DNA of 64,000 bases from assembly GCF_009928485.1 (NCBI RefSeq), contig NZ_JAABNP010000007.1, positions 124,001-188,000 of the forward strand, in the 5' to 3' direction. The notes beneath the pieces are model-generated. The model ran no database searches. It had not been told where the DNA came from and was given only the letters and a program-made list of their open reading frames with translations. Each line of letters opens with the position of its first letter. The stretch's first letter is position 1. This document shows positions 9,491 to 23,612 of the stretch, piece by piece. The DNA is from Clostridium sp. C2-6-12. Lineage in GTDB: Bacteria > Bacillota > Clostridia > Clostridiales > Clostridiaceae. Both the position numbers and the translations under genes were made by a program.

Positions 9491-11002
9491 CTATATAAAC
9501 ATACTTCCAAAATAAACTATCGCTCCTAAAACGATTACATAAACCAAACAGAATTTTATTGTCTGATTTAGTATCTTTCCTTCTGCTCCAACAAGTCCTG
9601 TAGCTGCTGTTGCAACTGCAATACTTTGAGGTGAGATCATTTTTCCTGCTGTGGCTCCACAAGTATTAGCTGCTGCAAGCCAGTAAGGGCTCATGTTTAA
9701 AGACTTTGCTACCTCAACCTGAAGACCTCCAAATAATACATTTGCAGATGTATCACTACCTGTTACAAAGGTTCCAAGTGCTCCAATGAGTGGTGCAATA
9801 AGTGGATAAAAACCACCTGTAACTTTTACTAATACTACAGCTATAGCTTTAATCATTCCTGCATGACTCATTACCTTCGCAAGTGCAACAATAGCAAGAA
9901 TAGTTATTGCTGATTTAGTCATTTGTTTACACGTTTTCAAGAATACCTTAACTATTTCACTTAAGCTAACTCCTTGGATTAAACCACCAAGAATTGTTGC
10001 AATTATAATTAATGTTCCTGGAGATGCAAGCCATGTAAAAGTATATGGAGCTGCTCCTTCTCCTCTGTAAATATCTACTGTAGTTTGAACTGATGATAAT
10101 ATTTTATTTATACCAGGGAATAATGAGCTTGATAGCATAATTAATGCAAATACTAATATAAATGGTACCCAAGCCATAATTCCTTCTTTTAATTCAACCT
10201 TTTCTGCACCTTCTCCCTCTGGTTTCTTATAAAATAATTTTGCTATTAATATTGTTACTCCCATACATTCAATAGAACCAAGTATTGCAGGAAGTTCTGC
10301 TCCAAGATATTTTGCTGCAATCAATTGTGGAATTGCAAAGGATAATCCTGATGCTAATGTTATTCCTAACACTCCTTTTATCGCTTTTACACTTTTTCCT
10401 GTTAACATTACAAGTACTACTGGAACTACTACGATTAAAATTAATAATTGCAGTGTAACATCATAACTAAGTCTTCCAACATCAATGCCAGTTACCTTTG
10501 CTAGTGTCGTGACTGGAATTCCTACTGCTCCAAAGGCTGTAGGCGTTGTATTAGCAATAAGGCATATTATTGCAGCAAATACAGGTTCAAAACCAAGCGC
10601 TGCTAATATACTTGCAGGAATTGCAACAGCTGTTCCAAAGCCTGCTATTGCTTCAAGAAATCCACCAAACCCCCATGCCAATATAAGTACTAGAATTCGA
10701 TTGTCTGTAGTAACGCTCGTCATCATTCTTTTTATTACATCCATGCTATTTGTATATACTGATAAGTTGTAAGTAAAAACAGCTGCTATTATTACAACTA
10801 TGATGGGCCATATAGCCATAGCTGCACCTTCAACTGTAGCAGTAACTGCTGATACTATAGGCATTTTCCAAACTAAAATTGCTAGTAAAATTGTAACAGC
10901 TAACGTTGAGGGTACTGCTTTATGGGCTGGAATTTTCAATACTCCTAATGAAATCATAAGTCCAACTATAGGTATTAGCGCAATGAAAAACAGTAAATAC
11001 AT
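9491..11002 (-). CDS. lctP: L-lactate permease (LctP/LldP family)
   Basis: I place the start at the ATG at 11002 (MYLLFFIALIPIVG), preceded at good spacing by AAAGGAGAG. An in-frame upstream start would add 16 charged residues, overlap the operator and lack a ribosome site. The product is 503 residues of almost continuous hydrophobic helices and contains the family's GFGGFLEAIAGFGTAVAIPA stretch and a later TGSDTSANVLFG motif. It is the first gene of the lactate operon, 32 bp before larA. It should bring in lactate (or glycolate) with protons. Confidence 0.93.
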   Translation of the reverse strand: MYLLFFIALIPIVGLMISLGVLKIPAHKAVPSTLAVTILLAILVWKMPIVSAVTATVEGAAMAIWPIIVVIIAAVFTYNLSVYTNSMDVIKRMMTSVTTDNRILVLILAWGFGGFLEAIAGFGTAVAIPASILAALGFEPVFAAIICLIANTTPTAFGAVGIPVTTLAKVTGIDVGRLSYDVTLQLLILIVVVPVVLVMLTGKSVKAIKGVLGITLASGLSFAIPQLIAAKYLGAELPAILGSIECMGVTILIAKLFYKKPEGEGAEKVELKEGIMAWVPFILVFALIMLSSSLFPGINKILSSVQTTVDIYRGEGAAPYTFTWLASPGTLIIIATILGGLIQGVSLSEIVKVFLKTCKQMTKSAITILAIVALAKVMSHAGMIKAIAVVLVKVTGGFYPLIAPLIGALGTFVTGSDTSANVLFGGLQVEVAKSLNMSPYWLAAANTCGATAGKMISPQSIAVATAATGLVGAEGKILNQTIKFCLVYVIVLGAIVYFGSMFI

Positions 11003-11038
11003 ATTTGTTTTTTCTCTCCTTTCTATTCTTTGGTAAGG

Positions 11039-11049
11039 TGGTCTGACCA
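11039..11049. promoter_or_regulatory. LldR/PdhR-type operator palindrome
   Basis: TGGTCTGACCA is a perfect 11-bp palindrome 37 bp before the lctP start. It fits the TNGTNNNACNA core bound by FadR-subfamily GntR regulators such as LldR. A candidate promoter on the minus strand (TTGTAG, 17 bp, TGTTAA, the latter at 11069-11074) would place the operator just downstream of the transcription start. The GntR regulator encoded at 11473-12165 is the obvious ligand-responsive repressor. Confidence 0.75.
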
Positions 11050-11395
11050 ATATCTTGTTGAAATAATATTAACACAATAATCTGAATATTGCTACAATAG
11101 TTATTATGTTAACAATTAAAAAGTATTTATTTATATATTATAATTAAATCATGGATAAATTTATGTTTTTTTCTAAAATTATAATTACTATTTTAGAAAA
11201 AGCTTAGAAAAGCATAATAATGCTGATAATTTATTAACATATATAAAATCCAATACATATTTTTCATTAAACCTATAAATATAAGCCTGCAAGAATAAAG
11301 AATTAATCGAAAATAGTTTAGTCATTACCTATCTTTTTACTTAAAGACAAGTTCTAATTTAATTAGAATTTATATATAAACTAATAAGTTACCCA
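11050..11395. other. Intergenic region upstream of the lactate operon
   Basis: About 345 bp, very AT-rich, between the operator and the terminator of the GntR gene. It contains the candidate lct promoter near 11069-11097. Beyond that I see no convincing ORF, hairpin or riboswitch. Confidence 0.5.
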
Positions 11396-11441
11396 CAAAA
11401 AATAAAAACGGGCAAACTAAGTGTTTACACCTAATTTACCC
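11396..11441 (-). terminator. Terminator of the GntR regulator gene
   Basis: On the minus-strand RNA, 14 consecutive pairs (three G-U) form between 11441-11428 and 11423-11410, followed by GTTTTTATTTTTT. It lies about 30 bp after the regulator stop, separating it from the lactate operon. Confidence 0.85.
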
Positions 11442-11472
11442 TTAATAATATATATTTGTTATTACATTTTTA

Positions 11473-12165
11473 TTATTCATAAATATAATCTTCTATGAAT
11501 TTTAAATGTTCACTCATAGCTTTGTGAGTTAAATTAATATCTCTATTTTTAATAGCATTATATATCATTTCATGTTGTTCATTTAATTTTCCTCTATTAT
11601 CCTCAAAAGCTAATATCTTTTCTCTAGAATCTTTTATAAATTCATCAAGCAACTGAGATATTACTTGTAATATATTTATAATAAGAAGATTTTTAGATGC
11701 TTTTGCTATGGTAAAATGAAATTCCTTATCAAGAATAACACTTTCTTTCTCATTATTGCATTCTTTCAATTGATGCAATAATTTTTCAAGATAACTAATT
11801 TCTTCATCAGTAATTCTCTCAGTTGCAAGAATTATAGCCTGACTTTCCAATACTTTTCTAAATTCAAGTATTTCAGAAGGTGTACCATTTCCAAGCATAA
11901 ACATCATAGACATAGGTTCAAAAAGATTACTTTCAAAATTCTCTTTGATGTAATTTCCAGCACCCTGTCTGCTCTCCACAAGCCCAATAATATCAAGTGC
12001 CCTTAAAGCCTCTCGTACTGAAGCTCTGCTAACTTGAAGCTGCTCTGCTAAATCTCGTTCTGTAGGCAATTTGTCTCCTTTTTTCAAGGTACCATCTAGT
12101 ATCATTTTTTTTATCTGCTCAACAACTTGTTCATAAACCTTTGTATTTTTAATTGGTTCAAACAT
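11473..12165 (-). CDS. GntR-family (FadR subfamily) lactate-operon regulator
   Basis: The start is the ATG at 12165, preceded by TTGGAGG; the in-frame TTG at 12183 overlaps that site. The product is 230 residues. A winged-helix domain (about residues 1-70) contains the GntR signature LPTERDLAEQLQVSRASVREAL. The C-terminal FCD domain shows metal or ligand-site residues in DKEFHFTIAKAS, NEQHEMIYNA and MSEHLKF. The position before a lactate operon carrying a TGGTCTGACCA operator argues for an LldR-like lactate-responsive repressor. It is transcribed separately, ending in its own terminator. Confidence 0.9.
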   Translation of the reverse strand: MFEPIKNTKVYEQVVEQIKKMILDGTLKKGDKLPTERDLAEQLQVSRASVREALRALDIIGLVESRQGAGNYIKENFESNLFEPMSMMFMLGNGTPSEILEFRKVLESQAIILATERITDEEISYLEKLLHQLKECNNEKESVILDKEFHFTIAKASKNLLIINILQVISQLLDEFIKDSREKILAFEDNRGKLNEQHEMIYNAIKNRDINLTHKAMSEHLKFIEDYIYE

Positions 12166-12369
12166 TCTAGTTTTATCCTCCAAATATCCCTGTGTTATTC
12201 GTACAATGTTATTTCCATCTATTCAGATTTATACCAATCTAATCCTACTAATTATACACTATTGTTACTAAAATGTTAAACCACTATTTTACAATTATAC
12301 TTAACGCCTACATAAACAGTACAAATTAATTATTCTGTGCCATTACACCCACTAATTTATGTGGTATAT

Positions 12370-15703
<3,334 letters not shown>

Positions 15704-15714
15704 TCACTTTATTT

Positions 15715-15788
15715 TTTTATAAAAAAAGACCTAGAGCCTAGCAGATATATAGCTGCATATGCTATACATTTGCTAAACTCTAGGTCTT
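15715..15788 (-). terminator. BglG-controlled attenuator terminator before EIIBCA
   Basis: On the minus strand, AAGACCTAGAG and CTCTAGGTCTT form the outer stem of a long hairpin followed by seven T residues. The 5' arm overlaps the 3' end of the RAT element at 15783-15811. Antiterminator and terminator would therefore be mutually exclusive. Confidence 0.9.
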
Positions 15789-15811
15789 GCCTGCTTAATC
15801 AGTAACAATCC
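15783..15811 (-). promoter_or_regulatory. Ribonucleic antiterminator (RAT) for the EIIBCA-GH1 transcript
   Basis: The minus strand reads GGATTGTTACTG, then ATTAAGCAGGCAAGACC, closely matching the conserved RAT of bgl/lic operons. Binding of active BglG/LicT protein here would block the overlapping terminator. Confidence 0.92.
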
Positions 15812-15845
15812 TAGTTATATTCATTCTTCTTTTATCTTATCACTT

Positions 15846-16676
15846 TTATTCCACTATAACTCTTTTAATATGAACAGTTAGATATACCAATTCTTCTTCT
15901 GTCAATTCTTTTTGATAATCCTGCTTGATTAATTCTCTAATCTTCAAACTGCATTGATATTCATTTTTATATTTTGCTTTGATAATATCCTGAAATTCTT
16001 CATCATTGCTTTCTATAGTATTATTGCTAAATAAGCGATAAGCAAAAAATTTCAAATGAGTAACAAACCTCATATAATTCAATGAATTTTCGTTAAAATT
16101 AATTTTATATTGATACCTAACTAAATTCAAAACTTTCTGGATCAACTGAGTTATTTTCATAGTTTCTTCCATTTCTGAACCTAATTCTGCATTGACAATA
16201 TGTAAGGCAATTGATCCTGCTTCATCTTCAGTCAATTCCACATTGAATTCTTTATTAATTATATCTACACCTTTTAATGCAATACTAAATTCTGGTGCAT
16301 AAAATTTCTTTATCTCCCATAACAATGCATTTTTGAAACTTAAGCCATTTAAATATCTTGCTACTGCAAAATTAATATGATCAGTTAATGTAATATAGAT
16401 ATTTTCATTAAGTTCTTTTCCCAAAGTCTCTTTTGCATATTTAATAATACTATCAGATACTCTCATATATTCTATAGGAATTTGTGCAAGCAGTGCATAT
16501 AACTTCCCAGCCATATTTTTAGATTTTAAGAAAAATTCCTTTTCAATTTTATCATCATCTACTTCGTCTCCTTTTTTCTTTTGAAAACCTATACCGCTAC
16601 CTAAAAGTATTAGTTCCTGTCGCCTAACATTCACTGCGCAAATTACATTATTATTGATGATTCGCGTAATTTTCAT
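15846..16676 (-). CDS. BglG/LicT-family transcription antiterminator
   Basis: The start is the ATG at 16676 (MKITRIINNN), 5 bp after GGAGG; the further upstream start would run through the leader terminator. The product is 276 residues, the standard length. The RNA-binding CAT domain spans about residues 1-55. Two PRD domains follow, with the expected histidines in TDHINFAV and ALHIVNAEL (PRD1) and VTHLKFFAY and TVHIKRV (PRD2). PTS-dependent phosphorylation of these His residues sets activity. It has its own RAT/terminator leader, implying autoregulation. Confidence 0.95.
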   Translation of the reverse strand: MKITRIINNNVICAVNVRRQELILLGSGIGFQKKKGDEVDDDKIEKEFFLKSKNMAGKLYALLAQIPIEYMRVSDSIIKYAKETLGKELNENIYITLTDHINFAVARYLNGLSFKNALLWEIKKFYAPEFSIALKGVDIINKEFNVELTEDEAGSIALHIVNAELGSEMEETMKITQLIQKVLNLVRYQYKINFNENSLNYMRFVTHLKFFAYRLFSNNTIESNDEEFQDIIKAKYKNEYQCSLKIRELIKQDYQKELTEEELVYLTVHIKRVIVE

Positions 16677-16718
16677 TTTATCCTCCTTCCAAAACATATG
16701 ATTTATATTTTTGAGCAT

Positions 16719-16774
16719 AAAAAAAAGACCACTAATTATGCAAATACATAGTATTTACATAAAATGAAGGTCTT
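16719..16774 (-). terminator. Attenuator terminator in the bglG leader
   Basis: On the minus strand AAGACC pairs with GGTCTT at the base of a hairpin with a weaker inner stem, followed by eight T residues. The 5' arm overlaps the second RAT element. Confidence 0.88.
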
Positions 16775-16796
16775 GCCTGCCTGCCAGTAACAATCC
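16769..16796 (-). promoter_or_regulatory. Ribonucleic antiterminator (RAT) for bglG
   Basis: The minus strand reads GGATTGTTACTGGCAGGCAG, then GCAAGACC, nearly identical to the RAT before EIIBCA. It implies that bglG expression is autoregulated by antitermination. Confidence 0.9.
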
Positions 16797-16826
16797 TAAT
16801 TAAATCTATCATTAATTTATGTGCTT

Positions 16827-16855
16827 ATGATATCATTATCAATGATATTTGTCAA
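16827..16855 (-). promoter_or_regulatory. Promoter of bglG with a dyad in the spacer
   Basis: On the minus strand a consensus -35 TTGACA and -10 TATCAT are separated by exactly 17 bp. Between and across them (16830-16848) is an inverted repeat with 8-bp arms ATATCATT/AATGATAT, a possible operator of unknown regulator. Confidence 0.8.
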
Positions 16856-16866
16856 TACATAATTTA

Positions 16867-16943
16867 AAAATCCACGGTCACATATAAATAGCTATTTAAG
16901 CCACATACAAATGGTCATGGATTTTATGGTGGAGGCGAAGCAT
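16867..16943. repeat. Dispersed hairpin element, copy B
   Basis: Begins AAAATCCA, contains AAATAGCTATTTAAGCCAC, closes with TGGATTTT complementary to its start, and ends TGGTGGAGGCGAAGCAT. The internal 19-nt block is shared exactly with the copy at 28.7 kb, and the tail with the copies at 23.4 and 28.7 kb. It lies in the 157-bp gap between the EIIA gene and the bglG promoter. No coding potential; function unknown. Confidence 0.75.
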
Positions 16944-17012
16944 TGCCTTAAAATCCACTAATAAATTTTATCTCTTTTTAATCCTCAATATTATACATAT
17001 TGGCAACTTTAC

Positions 17013-17525
17013 TTATAAAATTTTGATAAGCTTTTCTGATTTTTTTGTATTACCTTGTGTAAGTACTTCTATATCTCTATATTGATCAGAGTTTGTTACA
17101 ACTATTGCTGTAGTAGTCACATATCCTGCCTTTTCAATATCAGATATAGAAAATGTCATCAGTGATTGCCCACATTTTATTTTATCTCCAACTTTCACTA
17201 ATGGATTAAAGCCTTTTCCATTCATTTTAACTGTATCCATTCCCACATGAATTAGTAGTTCAATTCCATCGCAGCTTTTTAATGCAATTGCATGTTTTGT
17301 TTCTATAATCAAAACAATTTCTCCATCAAAAGGTGCATATAATTTTCCATGAGTGGGCTTAATTCCACATCCCTTTCCAAGCATTTCTTCTGAAAATACA
17401 CCATCATTAATTTCTTTCAAAGGAATTACTTCGCCTTCCATTGGGGCATAAATAAAGCCATTTTCCGTTTTTTCTATAATTGTTTCTTCTTGCTTTTTAT
17501 TAATAAATTTTTGAAATATATTCAT
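17013..17525 (-). CDS. PTS glucose-type EIIA protein
   Basis: A single-domain EIIA of 170 residues with the phosphorylated His93 in ELLIHVGMDTVKM and the second active-site His78 in IETKHAIAL. It starts behind AGGAGTG. It lies 106 bp after the IlvD/Edd gene, beyond a hairpin terminator. The EIIBC permease of this locus (20785-22212) has no EIIA domain, so this protein is its likely phosphate donor, encoded at the far end of the cluster. Confidence 0.93.
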   Translation of the reverse strand: MNIFQKFINKKQEETIIEKTENGFIYAPMEGEVIPLKEINDGVFSEEMLGKGCGIKPTHGKLYAPFDGEIVLIIETKHAIALKSCDGIELLIHVGMDTVKMNGKGFNPLVKVGDKIKCGQSLMTFSISDIEKAGYVTTTAIVVTNSDQYRDIEVLTQGNTKKSEKLIKIL

Positions 17526-17555
17526 TTTATCACTCCTGATATTTTACTCTTATCT

Positions 17556-17601
17556 AAAAAGGAAATCTAAAATTATATATTAATTTTCAGATTCCCCTTT
17601 A
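17556..17601 (-). terminator. Hairpin terminator after the IlvD/Edd gene
   Basis: On the minus strand GGGAATCT pairs with AGATTTCC and AAAATTA with TAATTTT, and the hairpin ends in CTTTTTAG. It sits between the dehydratase and EIIA genes and may reduce EIIA expression relative to the upstream genes. Confidence 0.65.
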
Positions 17602-17631
17602 TAATAAATACTTACATAATATATAGCTTAA

Positions 17632-19347
17632 TTATTTCATATACCCACCTAGCATTGGATCAACTGCATTTTTAGAATATATGCTTAGAATTCCCGATTT
17701 ATATTTTTCTTCTTTTGGAACCCAGTTTTTTCTACGTGCTTCAAACTCTTTTTCAACTTCTTCTAGGCTACATTTTTCTCCATTTATCCCTACAACCTGA
17801 AGTTTTCTAGACTCTATATTGATTTCTATCAAATCATTTTCATGAACTAAAGCTATTGGACCTCCTACTGCTGCTTCTGGTGATATATGACCTATTGCTG
17901 GCCCTTTGGATGCTCCCGAAAACCTTCCATCTGTTAACAATGCAATACTTGCTGATAATTTTTCATCAGATGATATTGCTTCTGTTGTATAGAACATTTC
18001 AGGCATACCGCTTCCTTTGGGTCCTTCATATCTTATTATTACTGCGTCCCCTGGCTTAATAGTTTTTGTTAATATTGCATTTATAGCTTCTTCTTCACTG
18101 TCAAATGGTCTAGCTTTCAATATAGCCTTATGCATTTCTTTGGGAACTGCAGAATGTTTAACTACTGCTCCCTTCGGTGCTAGATTTCCTTCTAGTATAG
18201 CTATTGCTCCATTACTTCCTATTGGATTTGTATGTTTACGTATTATGTCTTCTCTTTTTAATCCGACATTTTCTAAATACGCATTGCACTTTTCATAAAA
18301 GCCATTTCCTTTTAAATCTTCTAAGTTTTCACCTAATGTTTTCCCTGTAACTGTTAAAACATCAAGATGTAAATAATCTTTTATTTCCTCCATTATTGCA
18401 GGAACTCCTCCAGCATAGTAAAAATACTGTGCTGGCCATTTTCCTGTTGGTCTTATATCTAGCAAGTATGGTATATTTCTGTGTATTCTATCAAACTCAC
18501 TAGCATCAAGGCATATTCCAAATTCACGTGCAATTGCTGGTATATGTAGTAATGAATTAGTCGAACCTGAAATTGCTGCATGAACCATAATTGCATTTTC
18601 AAAAGATTTATAAGTTACTATATCTCTAGGTTTTAACTCTAATTCAGCCAGCTTAACAGCATAATGTCCTGCTTCCTTAGCTGCCTCTTCTAAATCACTG
18701 CATGTTGCAGGCATTAAAGCTGTCCCTGGAAGCATTAACCCTAATGCTTCTGCCATAACCTGCATTGTTGATGCCGTTCCCATGAATGAACATGCACCGC
18801 AAGATGGACATGCATTATTCTTATAATACGTAAGCTTATCTTTTGTTATTTCTCCTCTTTGATACATGGCACTGTACATTCCGATTTGCTCTAGTGTAAG
18901 CAGATCAGAACCTGCTTCCATAACTCCTCCGGTTACAATTACAGCTGGAATATTTACTCTACCTATTGCCATTAAATGAGACGGAACTCCCTTATCACAG
19001 CTGGATATAAATACTCCTCCATCAAAAGGTGTTGCCTTTGCATGAATTTCAATCAACGATGCTAATATATCCCTTGATACTAAGGAATAATTTATACCAT
19101 CATGACCTTGTGCCTGTCCATCACATATATCAGTTGCATAAAATCGAGAGCCTTTCCCCCCTGCTTCACTGATCCCATCCATAGCCTTGTTTACAAACTT
19201 ATCCAGATGTGCACTGCCTGGATGGCTGTCTCCAAAAGTACTTTCAATTATTATCTGTGTTTTAGATAAATCATCTGTGCTCCATCCCATACCTCTTCTT
19301 AATGGATCCATTTCAGGTGCTATTTTTCTAATTTCTTGACTAATCAT
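17632..19347 (-). CDS. IlvD/Edd-family dehydratase, probably for a sugar acid
   Basis: The start is the ATG at 19347 (MISQEIRKIAP) with AAGGA upstream. The product is 571 residues. Family motifs include TDICDGQAQGHDG, FISSCDKGVPSHLMA (Fe-S Cys) and NACPSCGACSFMGTASTM (Fe-S Cys). A C-terminal GRFSGASKGPAIGHISPEA matches the dehydratase fold. The family includes dihydroxyacid dehydratase (IlvD), 6-phosphogluconate dehydratase (Edd) and aldonate dehydratases. No branched-chain synthesis gene is near. It begins 20 bp after a 6-phospho-beta-glucosidase gene, so I infer it acts on an aldonic acid such as gluconate released from an acidic glucoside. Substrate not provable from sequence. Confidence 0.85.
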   Translation of the reverse strand: MISQEIRKIAPEMDPLRRGMGWSTDDLSKTQIIIESTFGDSHPGSAHLDKFVNKAMDGISEAGGKGSRFYATDICDGQAQGHDGINYSLVSRDILASLIEIHAKATPFDGGVFISSCDKGVPSHLMAIGRVNIPAVIVTGGVMEAGSDLLTLEQIGMYSAMYQRGEITKDKLTYYKNNACPSCGACSFMGTASTMQVMAEALGLMLPGTALMPATCSDLEEAAKEAGHYAVKLAELELKPRDIVTYKSFENAIMVHAAISGSTNSLLHIPAIAREFGICLDASEFDRIHRNIPYLLDIRPTGKWPAQYFYYAGGVPAIMEEIKDYLHLDVLTVTGKTLGENLEDLKGNGFYEKCNAYLENVGLKREDIIRKHTNPIGSNGAIAILEGNLAPKGAVVKHSAVPKEMHKAILKARPFDSEEEAINAILTKTIKPGDAVIIRYEGPKGSGMPEMFYTTEAISSDEKLSASIALLTDGRFSGASKGPAIGHISPEAAVGGPIALVHENDLIEINIESRKLQVVGINGEKCSLEEVEKEFEARRKNWVPKEEKYKSGILSIYSKNAVDPMLGGYMK

Positions 19348-19367
19348 ACTCAACAATCCTTACTTTT

Positions 19368-22212
<2,845 letters not shown>

Positions 22213-22304
22213 TTTGTTACCTCTCTTGTATTTATTATTTTCGAATAGCTATTTGAATTTAAATTAATGTTAATTGAAAAAACGAATTTTGTCACTATAT
22301 ATAC

Positions 22305-22337
22305 AATTATAAAAAACATGTCTGTTTTTTTATAATT
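22305..22337. promoter_or_regulatory. Inverted repeat 1 upstream of the EIIBC operon
   Basis: AATTATAAAAAACA, four bases, then TGTTTTTTTATAATT: near-perfect arms differing by one A/T in run length. Its inner core AAAAAACA...TGTTTTTT is shared with the second repeat, centred 36 bp away. A candidate operator for the RpiR-type regulator, or a hairpin in the leader. Confidence 0.5.
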
Positions 22338-22342
22338 TGTTA

Positions 22343-22371
22343 TTGCCAAAAAACATTTTGTTTTTTTGCAA
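22343..22371. promoter_or_regulatory. Inverted repeat 2 upstream of the EIIBC operon
   Basis: TTGCCAAAAAACA, three bases, then TGTTTTTTTGCAA, with one mismatch between arms. It has the same inner core as repeat 1. Two related dyads between the EIIBC start and the regulator gene suggest cooperative binding by one protein. Confidence 0.5.
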
Positions 22372-22406
22372 ACCCAATGTATTCCTGACATTTCATATAT
22401 TAAAAT

Positions 22407-22450
22407 AAGCTTTATCAATTTGAGTTAAAAACTTCAAATTGATAAAGCTT
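22407..22450 (-). terminator. Terminator of the RpiR-family gene
   Basis: Perfect 17-bp inverted repeat (AAGCTTTATCAATTTGA and its complement) around a 10-nt loop, 32 bp after the regulator stop, followed on the minus strand by ATTTTAATATA. Confidence 0.75.
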
Positions 22451-22481
22451 TATGTACAATACTTTTTTCATTTATAACTAT

Positions 22482-23225
22482 TTACTCAGGTTTGATAGAT
22501 TCCTCTTGACGATTCTGTAGCTTTCTTCCAATTCTCTCTATTATACTGATTATTGGAATTTGAGTGGTAATATCATATATTCCTACCTTAACATATGGTA
22601 CATAATATGGAATATTATAATCAGACATTTTCGCTATAGTGCATTTTTCAGTGTTAGTAATACTAACAATACAGCAACTTTCTTTTTTAAATCTATTTAT
22701 ATGGCCAATAATATCTTTTGATTCTCCAGACACAGAACATACTATCACAACTGAATTTTCATAAAATTTACCTGTAGTTGGGTAATATGGATCATCAATG
22801 CATAAACTAAATTGTCCCACACTTGATAAATATCGTGCTCCATATCTTGCTACAATTCCTGACATACTGCTTCCTATAAAAATTGTTCTCTTTGCTTTTA
22901 ATATAGCTTTTACTATTTCCTCTATCTTTTGATCATATTCTTCAGTATTTGTTTTCTTAAAAAAATCAATTATCTCTGTATTATCTTCACTTACTTTTTT
23001 GATTTCTTTTTCTTCTATAAATAATTTAAATTTTAGTTTAAACTCTGAATAACCGCTACAATCTATTTTTTTGCAGAAATTTAATATAGTTGTAGTTGAT
23101 ACATGAGATTCAGCCGCCAATTCCCTTATTTTCATATATCGTACTTTATCTTTATTATCCATGATATAATTGTAAACTGAAAGTTCTAAATCATTAAGGC
23201 TTTTAATCTGACTATAACTGAACAT
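22482..23225 (-). CDS. RpiR/MurR-family regulator with SIS sugar-phosphate domain
   Basis: A 247-residue protein. An N-terminal helix-turn-helix (about residues 1-75) contains IRELAAESHVSTTTILNFCKKI. A C-terminal SIS domain (about 105-225) has IFIGSSMSGIVARYGARYL and VVIVCSVSGESKDIIG. SIS domains bind phosphosugars, so the protein probably senses a phosphorylated intermediate of the adjacent PTS pathway. It is co-oriented with and just upstream of the EIIBC operon but separated from it by a terminator and two inverted repeats, the plausible operators. Confidence 0.9.
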   Translation of the reverse strand: MFSYSQIKSLNDLELSVYNYIMDNKDKVRYMKIRELAAESHVSTTTILNFCKKIDCSGYSEFKLKFKLFIEEKEIKKVSEDNTEIIDFFKKTNTEEYDQKIEEIVKAILKAKRTIFIGSSMSGIVARYGARYLSSVGQFSLCIDDPYYPTTGKFYENSVVIVCSVSGESKDIIGHINRFKKESCCIVSITNTEKCTIAKMSDYNIPYYVPYVKVGIYDITTQIPIISIIERIGRKLQNRQEESIKPE

Positions 23226-23392
23226 ATAATACTTCCTTCCATTGGACTATTCATTATAAGATTATATCAATTGATAACGTTTTTTTCAATCAATGTATTC
23301 AAGTAAAAGTTGGCAATAATTTTACTTGTTTTACTATACTTCAGCTTTTTATTATTACTAATTCTAAATCTTTATGAAATAAAGAAACATAC

Positions 23393-23435
23393 AAAATCCA
23401 GATTTCCTAGGTTTCCTGGTGGATGCGAACCGTAT
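23393..23435. repeat. Dispersed hairpin element, short copy C
   Basis: Begins AAAATCCA like copy B and ends TGGTGGATGCGAACCGTAT, nearly identical to the tail of copy B. It lacks the long central hairpin block, having only a short TTTCCTAGGTTTCC interior. Looks like an internally deleted member. Confidence 0.6.
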
Positions 23436-23472
23436 CACATCAAATGTACAATATCTATTGAAGTATAAGAGA

Positions 23473-23515
23473 AAGAGCCTATAACTGCATTTTACTTATG
23501 CGTGTTATCGGCTCT
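23473..23515 (-). terminator. Hairpin terminator of the flavoprotein operon
   Basis: Arms AAGAGCC, ATAAC and GCAT pair with ATGC, GTTAT and GGCTCTT with single mismatches between blocks. The minus-strand continuation is TTCTCTTATACTT, only moderately U-rich. About 100 bp after the reductase stop. Confidence 0.55.
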
Positions 23516-23612
23516 TCATCCTTGTATCTGGCTACTTGACAGTTTATATATTCAGTTGCTTAGGCCAGAATTAGGAAGTTAAATTATTACTTTAATTATC
23601 TAAACATTATAC

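Larger units (their letters stand above)
23226..23612. other. Gene-free region between the RpiR gene and the flavoprotein gene
   Basis: 387 bp holding a copy of the dispersed hairpin element (23393-23435), a hairpin terminator (23473-23515) and the presumed RpiR promoter. A second weak hairpin lies at about 23528-23563, with arms CTGGC/GCCAG on the minus strand. No convincing ORF. Confidence 0.5.

Noticed and set aside
16830..16848. Fur box in the bglG promoter
   Set aside because: The dyad resembles ATAAT-rich Fur sites, but spacing does not match 7-1-7 and a beta-glucoside regulator gives no reason for metal control.
23263..23292. CcpA cre site before the RpiR gene (TGATAACG followed by T-run and CA)
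   Set aside because: Half-site spacing after CG is too long for a cre consensus.
23412..23435. tRNA T-arm-like TTCGCATCC on the minus strand
   Set aside because: No stem of proper length or remaining tRNA arms; the block recurs in the other copies of the hairpin element instead.
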